From positions 1-58,515 of the forward strand of contig JAUNGB010000023.1 in the NCBI GenBank assembly GCA_030524715.1: 58,515 nucleotides of DNA, written 5' to 3'. The translations under genes were made by a program, and so were the position numbers. The stretch comes from Eubacteriales bacterium (lineage in GTDB: Bacteria; Bacillota; Clostridia; Lachnospirales; Lachnospiraceae). Within the stretch, counting starts at the first letter, position 1, and each line of letters begins with the position of its first letter. Below the pieces are notes generated by a model. That model was not told the DNA's origin. It did no database searches and saw only the letters and a list, made by a program, of their open reading frames with translations. This document shows positions 1-7,278 of the stretch, piece after piece.

Positions 1-47
1 GAAAGGGAAAGCCTCAGAAAAAGAACAGGAAAGCATGGAGGAAAAAG

Positions 48-938
48 ATGTCCGAGTTAAGCGAAAAAATCAGAAAAGAATTTAAAGAGAGCGATGATGT
101 AAGGGATGCGCTGATGTCCACACCGGAGGATGTTGAGCGTTGGGATGATATTGTGTACGGCCATATTGACCGGCAGATCCAGAAGCTGGACGTTTACCGT
201 CCCAAACAGGCGGGATCAGACGACCTGCCAGTGATCATCAGCGTTCACGGAGGAGGCTGGGTATACGGCGATAAAGAGCGTTACCAGTATTATTGTATGA
301 GCCTTGCCCAGAGGGGCTTTGCGGTTGTGAACTTTACCTACCGTCTGGCTCCGGAGCACAAGTTTCCTGCACCGCTTGAGGATCTGAATCTGGTCTGCAA
401 ATGGGTGATGAAACGGGCGCGAAGATATCATTTTGATACAGAGCGTATCTTTGCGGTGGGGGATTCCGCCGGGGCTCATCTTCTGGGGCTTTATGCCGGT
501 ATCTGCACAAAGCCGGACTATGCGGCGGAGTTTGATTTTGTAGTACCCGAGGGCTTTGCCCTGACAGCTATCGCCCTGAACTGCGGCGTATACGCCTTGG
601 ACAGAACGGACAGCTCTCAGGAAATGTCACTGGAACTTATGAAGGATTTTCTGCCGGAACAGGGAACAGATGAGGAATTGGAAAAAATTAATGTCCTGAA
701 TCAGATCACAGATGTTTATACCCCTGTATACTGCATGACGGCAGTGAATGATTTCCAGAAATTTCAGGCTCCGGCGCTGGTAGAGAAGCTGATGGAGAAT
801 CAGGTTCCGTTTGTATATCGTGTTTTCGGGGATAAGGTGAACAGGCTGGGGCATGTGTTCCACTGCGACATCAAGACAGTGGACGCCGCCCAGTGCAATG
901 ATGCGGAATGTGATTTCTTCCGGGAGTTTTGTTTTTGA
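48..938 (+). CDS. alpha/beta-hydrolase, HSL-like esterase/lipase
   Basis: A 296-residue protein that should hydrolyse small carboxylic esters in the cytoplasm; the substrate cannot be told. It has the hallmarks of the hormone-sensitive-lipase (esterase family IV) group: the oxyanion-hole motif HGGGW at residues 67-71 and the nucleophile elbow GDSAG at 138-142 (Ser140). A late GHVFHCD segment probably carries the catalytic His, and the Asp of an AVNDF segment may be the acid. There is no signal peptide. The ATG follows a GGAGG box by about six bases. The frame stays open upstream to the window edge, so a longer form cannot be fully excluded. It sits about 95 bases before holA on the same strand. 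The hydrolase class is firm; the physiological role is unknown. Confidence 0.88.
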   Translation: MSELSEKIRKEFKESDDVRDALMSTPEDVERWDDIVYGHIDRQIQKLDVYRPKQAGSDDLPVIISVHGGGWVYGDKERYQYYCMSLAQRGFAVVNFTYRLAPEHKFPAPLEDLNLVCKWVMKRARRYHFDTERIFAVGDSAGAHLLGLYAGICTKPDYAAEFDFVVPEGFALTAIALNCGVYALDRTDSSQEMSLELMKDFLPEQGTDEELEKINVLNQITDVYTPVYCMTAVNDFQKFQAPALVEKLMENQVPFVYRVFGDKVNRLGHVFHCDIKTVDAAQCNDAECDFFREFCF

Positions 939-1032
939 AACAGAATAAATATGTAATAACAGAAATTTTGAGGCTGCCCGGTATCTGCCGGTCAGTCCCC
1001 AGAAGTTTAGCGATAGATCAGGAGCTGTAATT

Positions 1033-2019
1033 TTGAAGAGTATACAGGAAGACATTAAAACAGGAAATTTTAAAACAGCGTATCTTCTTTATGGAGAGGA
1101 ACCATACCTGAAACAGCAGTATAAGCATAATCTGGTCAACGCCCTGAATCCGGACGGCGATACCATGAATTTCGGCCATTACCAGGGAAAGGGCATTGAT
1201 GTAAAGGCGGTGATAGATCTCTGCGAAACCATGCCGTTTTTTGCGGACTACAGGGTTCTTCTGATAGAGGATTCCGGATTTTTTAAGAATAAGTGCGACG
1301 AACTTGCCGATTATATGAAGGAGCTTCCGAACTATGTCCGCATTATTTTTGTGGAATCGGAGGTAGACAAGCGCAGTCGGATGTACAAGGCTGTAAAAGC
1401 CTGCGGCCGCGTCGTGGAATTTTCCAGACAGAACGAAAAAACGCTGATGACCTGGGCGGCAGGCATCCTTAAAAAAGAAGGGCGCAGGATCACTCAGAGA
1501 GATATGGAGCTTCTTTTGACAAAAACAGGGACGGATATGGGGAACCTCCGTATGGAACTGGAAAAGCTGATCACCTACACCATGGGGAGGGATACTGTCA
1601 CAGCCCGGGATATTGAAGCCGTGTGCACAACGCAGACCCCCAACAAGATTTTTGATATGGTACGTGCAGTAACGGAAAAAAACCAGAAACGTGCCCTTGA
1701 GCTTTATTATGACCTGCTGACGCTCAAAGAGCCGCCCATGCGGATCCTGTTTCTTCTTGCCAAACAGTTCCGCCAGCTTCTCCTTACGAAAAAGCTGTCC
1801 TCTGAGGGAGCGTCTCAGTCAGAGATCGCCTCCCGGCTGGGCGTTCCCTCCTTTGTGGCACGGAACATTGCCTCCTGCGCACGTTCCTATGATACGGAGG
1901 AACTGGAACAGGCTGTGGCGGATTTTGTGGATGCTGAGGAAGCTGTTAAGACAGGACGGCTGGGGGATGTACTGAGCGTGGAGCTTTTGATCGTAAAATA
2001 CAGCTCGGCGCGTGCGTGA
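1033..2019 (+). CDS. holA: DNA polymerase III subunit delta (clamp loader)
   Basis: The delta subunit of the clamp loader opens the beta sliding clamp during replication. The 328-residue length is typical. The N-terminus has the characteristic YLLYGEEPYLKQQY segment of the AAA+-like domain without a functional Walker motif. The middle contains the helical LRMELEKLITYT segment, and the C-terminal ~120 residues form the collar domain. The start is TTG, chosen because a GGAG box lies 8 bases upstream and the homologous N-terminus begins there. Being near rpsT, gpr, spoIIP and lepA is a common arrangement in Clostridia, which supports the call. Confidence 0.95.
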   Translation: MKSIQEDIKTGNFKTAYLLYGEEPYLKQQYKHNLVNALNPDGDTMNFGHYQGKGIDVKAVIDLCETMPFFADYRVLLIEDSGFFKNKCDELADYMKELPNYVRIIFVESEVDKRSRMYKAVKACGRVVEFSRQNEKTLMTWAAGILKKEGRRITQRDMELLLTKTGTDMGNLRMELEKLITYTMGRDTVTARDIEAVCTTQTPNKIFDMVRAVTEKNQKRALELYYDLLTLKEPPMRILFLLAKQFRQLLLTKKLSSEGASQSEIASRLGVPSFVARNIASCARSYDTEELEQAVADFVDAEEAVKTGRLGDVLSVELLIVKYSSARA

Positions 2020-2156
2020 GAGAAAATAATAATAAAAATCTTCATACAGCGGTACAACGAGTCTTGAAACAGATAAGCAATACTCATTGAAGACGGGAAA
2101 TGTCTTTCTTGGGTCATTTACACGAACAAAATGCCTTAGAAAATGCAAAAATGCGG

Positions 2157-2185
2157 TTGACATTGGCTGATTTCCATGCTAGATT
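2157..2185 (+). promoter_or_regulatory. SigA-type promoter of candidate small RNA
   Basis: A perfect -35 TTGACA (2157-2162), a 17-base spacer and a -10-like TAGATT (2180-2185). No ORF with a ribosome binding site begins soon after it. Transcription would start near 2192 and run into the terminator at 2375-2408. Confidence 0.6.
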
Positions 2186-2191
2186 ATAGGT

Positions 2192-2405
2192 AATGAAAAG
2201 AGTAAGAGCTTTTGCGGCGAGAGAGAGAGGAGCTACCCGTCCCGACTTTGCGGGCAATAGAAATACAAAGAAGCTCTCTGCCTATGGAGTAACATAGGAC
2301 CTGCTCCCAATCTTATTTATTGAACATTAGTAGTTCAATAAGCATGAATTGCAATTCATTATAAGAAAAGTTTAGCCTGGGCTTAATTGCTCAGGCGTTT
2401 TTCTT
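2192..2405 (+). ncRNA. candidate structured small RNA, ~210 nt
   Basis: This part of the 435-base gap after holA has its own promoter, several hairpins and an intrinsic terminator but no credible ORF. Visible structure includes an outer pairing of GGCGAGAGAG near 2215 with CTCTCTGCC near 2275 (one bulge). There is also a small CCCG/CGGG stem near 2250, a 6-bp stem CCTATG/CATAGG (2281-2286 with 2293-2298), a 9-bp stem TTATTGAAC/GTTCAATAA (2317-2325 with 2333-2341), and a palindrome ATGAATTGCAATTCAT (2344-2359). The size fits 6S RNA or another abundant regulatory RNA, but I do not recognise a diagnostic core, so the family is open. The preceding 2020-2156 stretch shows only a weak AAGAC/GTCTT hairpin that may end holA transcripts. 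Confidence 0.45.
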
Positions 2406-2408
2406 CTA
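2375..2408 (+). terminator. intrinsic terminator of candidate small RNA
   Basis: An 8-bp stem GCCTGGGC/GCTCAGGC (one G-U pair) with loop TTAATT, followed by GTTTTTCTTCT. It separates the candidate RNA from the gene starting at 2455. Confidence 0.7.
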
Positions 2409-2454
2409 TGAGGACGAATCAAGGAAGCATAAGAAACCGGAGAGGAAATGACGG

Positions 2455-2937
2455 ATGGCAAATCAAAAATTACTGGAGGTTTTTTTAGATACGAAACGGA
2501 TTTTGTGTAAGAATGATTATTATATCCATATACCGAAAAAAATTATCCATGTAACAAATACTGAAAATATGATACCTCACCTGATGGGGATGCAGTATGT
2601 TGGCAGACCTGATATGTTTACTGGAGACAGGGGAGCCTATATGATAAAAAAAGGAAGGTTAAAATATGATTCCCTTGAAAAACTGGTAAGAAAATATTAT
2701 CGAGGTGAAAATAAACAGGCATCAATACTTGCGATGGTAAGTGGGAAGATTGACAATTTGCACAGAATAGAAGATATGCTGTCCACATATTCAGAATTGT
2801 ATTTGTATGATGTCGCCGCAAATCCTGAACTGGAGTTAAAGACAGATTACCTGTTAGTCAATCATCTGGAAGAAATGGTTTTGCAGTTGGGCATGGTAAA
2901 AGCATACAATAAAAAAAATGCAGGAGTATCATTGTAA
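2455..2937 (+). CDS. N-terminal part of split PBECR4-like nuclease-family protein
   Basis: A 160-residue product with an FLDTKRILCKNDYYIHIPKK start and an IPHLMGM motif. From memory this pattern matches the PBECR4 group of Barnase/EndoU/ColicinE5-D/RelE-like phage-associated nucleases. The frame ends 20 bases after a run of eight A (2911-2918). One A fewer would join it to the next frame, whose sequence continues naturally as KKMQEYHCNSFMVDYKK. The ATG follows GAGAGGAAATGACGG. The gene is AT-richer than holA and lepA and sits between the RNA candidate and rpsT, which suggests acquisition. Whether the break is a mutation, a sequencing error or programmed slippage cannot be told. Family confidence is moderate. 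Confidence 0.6.
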   Translation: MANQKLLEVFLDTKRILCKNDYYIHIPKKIIHVTNTENMIPHLMGMQYVGRPDMFTGDRGAYMIKKGRLKYDSLEKLVRKYYRGENKQASILAMVSGKIDNLHRIEDMLSTYSELYLYDVAANPELELKTDYLLVNHLEEMVLQLGMVKAYNKKNAGVSL

Positions 2938-3298
2938 TTCTTTTATGGTTGATTATAAGAAAAATGATGATTATGATCTGCACTACAGGAACCTGACACA
3001 ACGTTATGAAATCAGTAAAATTGTTCGGAAGGATAAGATAGTGGGACGGGCAGAGGTTATTTATCAGAGCAGGGGAGCAGAAAAAAGGGAGCTTGCAGGA
3101 ATTGAGAAAATGCTTGCGTCTGCTGATGTTCAGATAAGTGAGAAGTTGGTAAAGACTGTTTTTCGTCTGAATCAGAAATTTGGCGAATATCATACGCTGG
3201 ATATGCTTTCGGATACAGAACAGCTTATGAAAAAATGTCGTGACAACCGGGATGAGGCTCTGGTTAAGGACTTTATCAGTAGCTCTGGTCGCCGGTAA
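2918..3298 (+). CDS. C-terminal part of split PBECR4-like protein (shifted frame)
   Basis: A 126-residue frame that begins at the last A of the A8 run and overlaps the previous frame by 20 bases. The early segment EYHCNSFMVDYKKNDDYDLHYRN, followed by RYEISKI, looks like the second half of the nuclease-fold domain begun upstream. The remainder is a basic helical tail. There is no separate good ribosome binding site for its ATG (upstream is A-rich), which supports it being a continuation of the upstream gene rather than an independent one. A repaired frame would give a protein of about 280 residues. Confidence 0.55.
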   Translation: MQEYHCNSFMVDYKKNDDYDLHYRNLTQRYEISKIVRKDKIVGRAEVIYQSRGAEKRELAGIEKMLASADVQISEKLVKTVFRLNQKFGEYHTLDMLSDTEQLMKKCRDNRDEALVKDFISSSGRR

Positions 3299-3328
3299 AT
3301 AGCATATCCGGCGGCGGCTGTCCGAAAA

Positions 3329-3369
3329 TAAAAAAAGGCAGCCACTGACGGTTGTGACTGTCTTCTTTT
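3329..3369. terminator. bidirectional terminator between split gene and rpsT
   Basis: A hairpin of GGCAG + CAC paired with GTG + CTGTC (3337-3362), flanked by an A tract on the left and TTCTTTT on the right. It can serve the plus-strand split gene and the minus-strand rpsT. Confidence 0.65.
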
Positions 3370-3410
3370 AATCATAAGCTTATAATTAAAATACTATATA
3401 TCGTTCTCTA

Positions 3411-3674
3411 TCAGCCGATGCTGTTAACGGCTTTTGTTAAACGGGAAACTTTTCTGGCGCAGTTGTTTTTGTGATAAACGCCCTTGGAAGTAGCCTTGCT
3501 GATGGTAGAGATCGCATTTGTCAATGCAGCCTGTGCAGCTTCCTTATCATTGTTCTGTACTGCAACTTCAACCTTCTTGATGGAAGTCTTAACAGCAGAA
3601 CGGATCGCTTTGTTTCTCGCAGCTTTTGTTCTGTTAACTAAAATTCTTTTTTTAGCAGATTTAATGTTAGCCAA
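3411..3674 (-). CDS. rpsT: 30S ribosomal protein S20
   Basis: A small basic protein that binds 16S rRNA early in 30S assembly. The 87-residue product begins (M)ANIKSAKKRI and ends in the usual lysine/arginine-rich helices with the YHKNNCARKVSRL segment. The start is a TTG at 3674. It lies 6 bases after a GGAGGTG box (plus-strand 3681-3687). An in-frame TTG at 3689 overlaps that box and is rejected. It is divergent from gpr. Confidence 0.97.
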   Translation of the reverse strand: MANIKSAKKRILVNRTKAARNKAIRSAVKTSIKKVEVAVQNNDKEAAQAALTNAISTISKATSKGVYHKNNCARKVSRLTKAVNSIG

Positions 3675-3756
3675 TTCGTACACCTCCAATTCCGGAATAA
3701 AGTGAAATGTATTTTCGCAGAAACAGACACGGGCGCCCCTGCGAACATGCTTTTAT

Positions 3757-3785
3757 AGTTTAGTATAATTCCCTCTGAATGTCAA
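3757..3785 (-). promoter_or_regulatory. SigA-type promoter of rpsT
   Basis: Read on the minus strand: TTGACA (plus 3780-3785), a 17-base spacer, and TAAACT (plus 3757-3762). A GC-rich GGGGCGCCC segment lies in the leader, between promoter and gene. Confidence 0.75.
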
Positions 3786-3890
3786 TACATATTTCCTCAA
3801 AAAATGAGAAAAATAAGAGAAAATAAGAAAAAAGGTGTTGCTGTGAACGGAGTGAGCAGTAACGAAATAAGGAATCCGGAGGGTGAAAAT

Positions 3891-4799
3891 ATGTTGGGAA
3901 ATTACAGAATCAGAACCGACCTGGCATTGGAGACAAAAGAGCGTTTTGCGGAGGAAAACGTAGAGGTCAGGGGAGTGGAGGTCAGTGAGGATTACAACAA
4001 GGAAAAAGATATCCGCACAACAGTTGTGAAGATCAGGACGGAGAACGGAGCAAAAACCATGGGACGCCCGCAGGGAAACTACATTACCATCGAGGCCCCA
4101 AACCTTTCTGTTCCAGATGAAGATTATCACAGAGAGGTTTCAGAAGAGATTGCCCGGCATCTGCGCCAATTGATCGATCTGAACAAAGAGCAGTCGATTC
4201 TGGTGGTCGGTCTGGGAAATCTGGGCATCACCTCAGACTCTCTTGGTCCGCATGTGGTGGAAAACCTTCATATGACCCGGCATATCATCCGGGAATACGG
4301 CCTCAATGGGATGGGACAGGAAAAGATGCACCGTACCAGCGGCATTATTCCCGGTGTTATGGCACAGACAGGAATGGAAACCTCAGAAATCGTAGAGGGG
4401 GTTGTGGCGGAGACAAAGCCGGATGTGGTGATCGCTGTGGATGCCCTGGCGGCGCGGAGCACCAGGAGACTTAACCGGACGATTCAGATCACGGATACAG
4501 GCATCCATCCGGGTTCCGGCGTGGGAAATCACAGAATCGGGCTTACAGAGGAAAATCTTCAGGTTAAAGTAATCGGAATCGGTGTTCCTACCGTTGTGGA
4601 TGCGGCGACAATCGTGCATGATTCCATGGCGCATCTTCTGGATGCTCTGGATGAGGCGGAGCAGAAGGAATTTCTGGAGGAAATGATTTCTCCGCATCTG
4701 CACAGTATGTTTGTCACACCGAAGGATGTGGATGAGACAGTGAAATATTTAAGCTTTACCATTTCAGAGGGACTGAATCTTGCTTTTGCAGAAGTATAA
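3891..4799 (+). CDS. gpr: GPR endopeptidase (spore germination protease)
   Basis: Degrades small acid-soluble spore proteins at germination, freeing DNA and supplying amino acids. The 302-residue protein carries the N-terminal RTDLA motif that resembles the SASP cleavage site and is tied to self-processing. It also has VVGLGNLGITSDSLGP (Asp116) and VIAVDALAARS (Asp184). These two acids are spaced like the proposed catalytic Asp pair of the A25 family. The ATG at 3891 has GGAGGG 7 bases upstream. An earlier in-frame ATG at 3804 has no such site and adds a lysine-rich tail foreign to the family. spoIIP follows 43 bases later. Expression in the forespore is expected from the family, but I could not identify a convincing sigma-G promoter. 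Confidence 0.95.
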   Translation: MLGNYRIRTDLALETKERFAEENVEVRGVEVSEDYNKEKDIRTTVVKIRTENGAKTMGRPQGNYITIEAPNLSVPDEDYHREVSEEIARHLRQLIDLNKEQSILVVGLGNLGITSDSLGPHVVENLHMTRHIIREYGLNGMGQEKMHRTSGIIPGVMAQTGMETSEIVEGVVAETKPDVVIAVDALAARSTRRLNRTIQITDTGIHPGSGVGNHRIGLTEENLQVKVIGIGVPTVVDAATIVHDSMAHLLDALDEAEQKEFLEEMISPHLHSMFVTPKDVDETVKYLSFTISEGLNLAFAEV

Positions 4800-4842
4800 T
4801 CCTTTGCCTTTTGTCATAGGATACCTTTAAAGAGGTGATCGC

Positions 4843-6273
4843 GTGACGAATTTCCAGAAGGCATGTTGTGTATTGTTAAGCCTGTGTTTTTTTGCTGTCC
4901 TGGCAGTGATGCCGGGTCCCTTTTTCCTGAAAGGCAATGTGTACAGGCAGCTTCCGCTGTACTGCTTTCTGGAAGAAGAGGCCCGAAGCATTCCTCAGAG
5001 AGAAGATCCGGAAACATACGAGAAAATTATCGAGAGCAACGCGGGATATCTGAGTGAGCGGATGCAGGAGGAAAACGCGGCTGCTTCCGGGGAAGAAGAG
5101 GATACTTCTGCTGTAAAGGAGGACAACCTGACAGGGAAGGATAAGACAGAGCCGGAGGGTGAAGAAGAAAGCAAGACAGAGCCGGAAGAAACGACAGATC
5201 CGAAGGGTGAGGAAGAAACGATAGCTCCAGAGGGCAAAGAAGAAACGACGGAGCCGGAGGGCGAAGAAGAAAACAAGAAAGAGCCGGAAGAAACGACATC
5301 CCCGGAGGGTGAGGAAAAAACGACATCCCCAGAGGTTGAAGAAGAGAAAACGGAGCAGAAGGGCAAAGAAGAGAAAACAGAACCAGAAGGTGAAGAAGAG
5401 AAGACGGAGCCGGAAGAAACGACAAACCCGGAGGACGAAGAGAAGACAGAACAGGAGTCAGCTTCGGCAGCAGCACAGATTCAGCCGCAGCCGGTCATTG
5501 ATCTTTCCCCGGAGGTGCTGGCGGATTACGATTATGTTATGAATCAGTTTTTTGTTCTGGATCCCAATACAGCTACAAGCGCAGAACAGATCAATGCAGC
5601 CCGGTTTCTTGGGGAAGACCTGACGATGGAAAAGGATGCTTCTGTCCCGCAGATACTCATTTACCACAGTCATTCCCAGGAGACCTTTGCGGACTCCCGA
5701 GAGGGAGAAGCGGAGGATACGGTTGTAGGAGTAGGGAATTATCTTACCAGTATTCTCACAGAAACCTATGGCTATAATGTTTTGCATGTGACCGAAACCT
5801 TTGATATTGTTGACGGAGAGCTTGACCGAAGCGCTGCCTATGATTACTCCGGAGAGTATGTGGAGCAGGTGCTGGAGGAAAATCCTTCTATAGAAGTAGT
5901 GATCGATCTTCACCGGGACGGTGTTCCGGAGGATCGTCGTCTGGTTACGCAGATCAACGGCAAGGATACCGCTCAGATCATGTTTTTTAACGGATTGAGC
6001 TACACCCAAAACAGCGGGCAGATAGATTATCTGCCTAATCCGTACATACAGGATAATCTGGCCTTTTCTTTTCAGTTGGAATATCAGGCCGCCCAATACT
6101 ATCCGGATTTTTACCGGTGCATTTACCTGGCGGGGCTTCGTTATAATCTGCACCTCCGCCCAAGAGCGATTCTTCTGGAAGCAGGCGCCCAGACTAATAC
6201 TGTCCAGGAGGTAAAGAATGCCATGGAACCGTTTGCGGATATTTTAGACAGAGTGCTAAGTGGAAGGGCATAA
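4843..6273 (+). CDS. spoIIP: stage II sporulation protein P, with long acidic linker
   Basis: A peptidoglycan amidase/endopeptidase of the SpoIIDMP engulfment complex, anchored in the septal membrane. Residues 5-28 form the membrane anchor. From about 85 to 210 the protein is a degenerate repeat of PEGEEKTE-like units, far more acidic than in most homologues. The catalytic domain then has QILIYHSHSQE near 270, VIDLHRDGV near 353, and LLEAGAQTNTVQEVKNAMEP near the end, giving the zinc-binding His and catalytic Glu. The start is GTG, preceded by AGAGGTGATC. It is probably cotranscribed with gpr or has its own sporulation promoter. The call is firm; the function of the linker is unknown. Confidence 0.94.
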   Translation: MTNFQKACCVLLSLCFFAVLAVMPGPFFLKGNVYRQLPLYCFLEEEARSIPQREDPETYEKIIESNAGYLSERMQEENAAASGEEEDTSAVKEDNLTGKDKTEPEGEEESKTEPEETTDPKGEEETIAPEGKEETTEPEGEEENKKEPEETTSPEGEEKTTSPEVEEEKTEQKGKEEKTEPEGEEEKTEPEETTNPEDEEKTEQESASAAAQIQPQPVIDLSPEVLADYDYVMNQFFVLDPNTATSAEQINAARFLGEDLTMEKDASVPQILIYHSHSQETFADSREGEAEDTVVGVGNYLTSILTETYGYNVLHVTETFDIVDGELDRSAAYDYSGEYVEQVLEENPSIEVVIDLHRDGVPEDRRLVTQINGKDTAQIMFFNGLSYTQNSGQIDYLPNPYIQDNLAFSFQLEYQAAQYYPDFYRCIYLAGLRYNLHLRPRAILLEAGAQTNTVQEVKNAMEPFADILDRVLSGRA

Positions 6274-6288
6274 TTGCCAACAAAGTTC

Positions 6289-6317
6289 TTGTTTTATACG
6301 GAAATTCGTTTTACAAT
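6289..6317 (+). promoter_or_regulatory. putative SigA promoter of nitroreductase gene
   Basis: TTGTTT, a 17-base spacer, and TACAAT. The gene's ATG is 49 bases downstream. Confidence 0.45.
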
Positions 6318-6365
6318 ATGGAATACAGAACACAATTTTATAATACCAGAAGGGAGTACAGAAGA

Positions 6366-6884
6366 ATGAACGAAGTATTGAAAAGCTTAATGGAGCGTAG
6401 AAGCGTGCGCGGTTACAAAAAAGATCTGGTACCACAGGAAATTCTGGATGAGATTCTGGAAGCAGGAAAATATGCTCCCAGTGGAATGGGAATGCAGGGA
6501 ACAATGATGGCAGTCACTCAAGATCCGGAGCTGGTAGCCAGACTTTCCAAAATGAATGCAGCGGTCATGGGGTCAAAGGCGGATCCATTTTACGGTGCGC
6601 CGACAGTTGTGATCGTATTTGCTGACAGCAGCCAGGGAACCTTTGTGGAAAACGGCAGTCTTGTCATGGGAAATCTGATGCTTGCAGCTCATGCGGCAGG
6701 GGTGGATTCCTGCTGGATACACCGGGCAAGAGAAGTCTTTTCCAGTGAGGAAGGCAAAAAGCTGAAAAAAGAATGGGGTATCCCCGAGAGCTATGAAGGA
6801 ATCGGACACTGTATCCTTGGATATCGAAGCGGGGAATATCCCAAGGCGAAGCCAAGAAAAGACAATTTTGTAGTAAGGGTATAG
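6366..6884 (+). CDS. nitroreductase-family FMN oxidoreductase
   Basis: A 172-residue flavoenzyme of the nitroreductase fold, probably reducing nitro compounds, quinones or flavins with NAD(P)H. The N-terminal RRSVRGYKK motif binds FMN phosphate. APSGMGMQ near residue 38 and the terminal GHCILGY segment are also typical. The chosen ATG is 9 bases after GGAG. An upstream in-frame ATG at 6318 overlaps the -10 box and is rejected. A short 9-bp hairpin TCCGAAAAG/CTTTTCGGA (6890-6913) follows the gene without a T tract. Substrate is unknown. Confidence 0.87.
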   Translation: MNEVLKSLMERRSVRGYKKDLVPQEILDEILEAGKYAPSGMGMQGTMMAVTQDPELVARLSKMNAAVMGSKADPFYGAPTVVIVFADSSQGTFVENGSLVMGNLMLAAHAAGVDSCWIHRAREVFSSEEGKKLKKEWGIPESYEGIGHCILGYRSGEYPKAKPRKDNFVVRV

Positions 6885-6899
6885 CATTTTCCGAAAAGG

Positions 6900-7166
6900 T
6901 CAGTCTTTTCGGAGATGCCTCCAGATTATATGAAAAATGATAGTTGTCAGTGTGATACCTGCAGACATACTGGCTGCGAAAAGCAGGGCATAGGTGCTTT
7001 CTACCGTGAAGGAAGCCAGATCCTGACGCATGAGGCAATTCATGGCGCGGTAGAGTGCGGCTTCCGGGATAAGAGGGATGGCAGCAGCCACAAGAAAGAC
7101 TGTAACAGGAGTTTTGTGGATGCGGGCCATCCCCTCTTTGTAAATGGTATTAAATACGGCTATCAA
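6900..7166 (-). pseudogene. remnant of ThrE/YjjB-type threonine/serine exporter subunit
   Basis: An 88-residue reading frame that matches only the C-terminal half of the small ThrE-type (YjjB, DUF3815) membrane subunit. It keeps ARIHKTP, a PLIPEAALYRAM segment and two hydrophobic helices. Normal members are ~150 residues and read PLIPG here; the Gly-to-Glu change and the missing N-terminal helices suggest decay. Upstream in frame the sequence runs into the promoter of the large surface protein gene without family similarity. No partner ThrE subunit is present. Confidence 0.6.
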
Positions 7167-7205
7167 TGAATTATTATCTATAACAAAATTAAAAGAGTTC
7201 CTTTG

Positions 7206-7234
7206 TTGACACCTATATAAGAATATGCTATCTT
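7206..7234 (+). promoter_or_regulatory. SigA promoter of surface repeat protein gene
   Basis: TTGACA (7206-7211), a 17-base spacer, and TATCTT (7229-7234). The palindrome at 7236-7253 begins one base later, so transcription should start inside it. Confidence 0.75.
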
Positions 7235-7235
7235 G

Positions 7236-7253
7236 AGTTAGTAATTGCTAACT
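7236..7253. promoter_or_regulatory. operator-like palindrome AGTTAG-N6-CTAACT
   Basis: Two 6-base arms around TAATTG; the core TTAGTAATTGCTAA is nearly symmetric. It is placed just after the -10 box, where a repressor would block initiation. The shape resembles MarR-family sites. No regulator gene is nearby. Confidence 0.55.
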
Positions 7254-7278
7254 AACGCGTATAAGAAAGGGGCTTACA

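Noticed and set aside
1-60. End of an upstream gene at the window edge
   Set aside because: All three frames are too short to judge; a frame ending at 58-60 could be the tail of a previous gene, but nothing identifies it.
5027-5476. Long open frames on the minus strand opposite spoIIP
   Set aside because: They arise from the low-complexity GAA/GAG repeat of the acidic linker read backwards, giving Ser/Phe/Pro-rich nonsense without a ribosome binding site.
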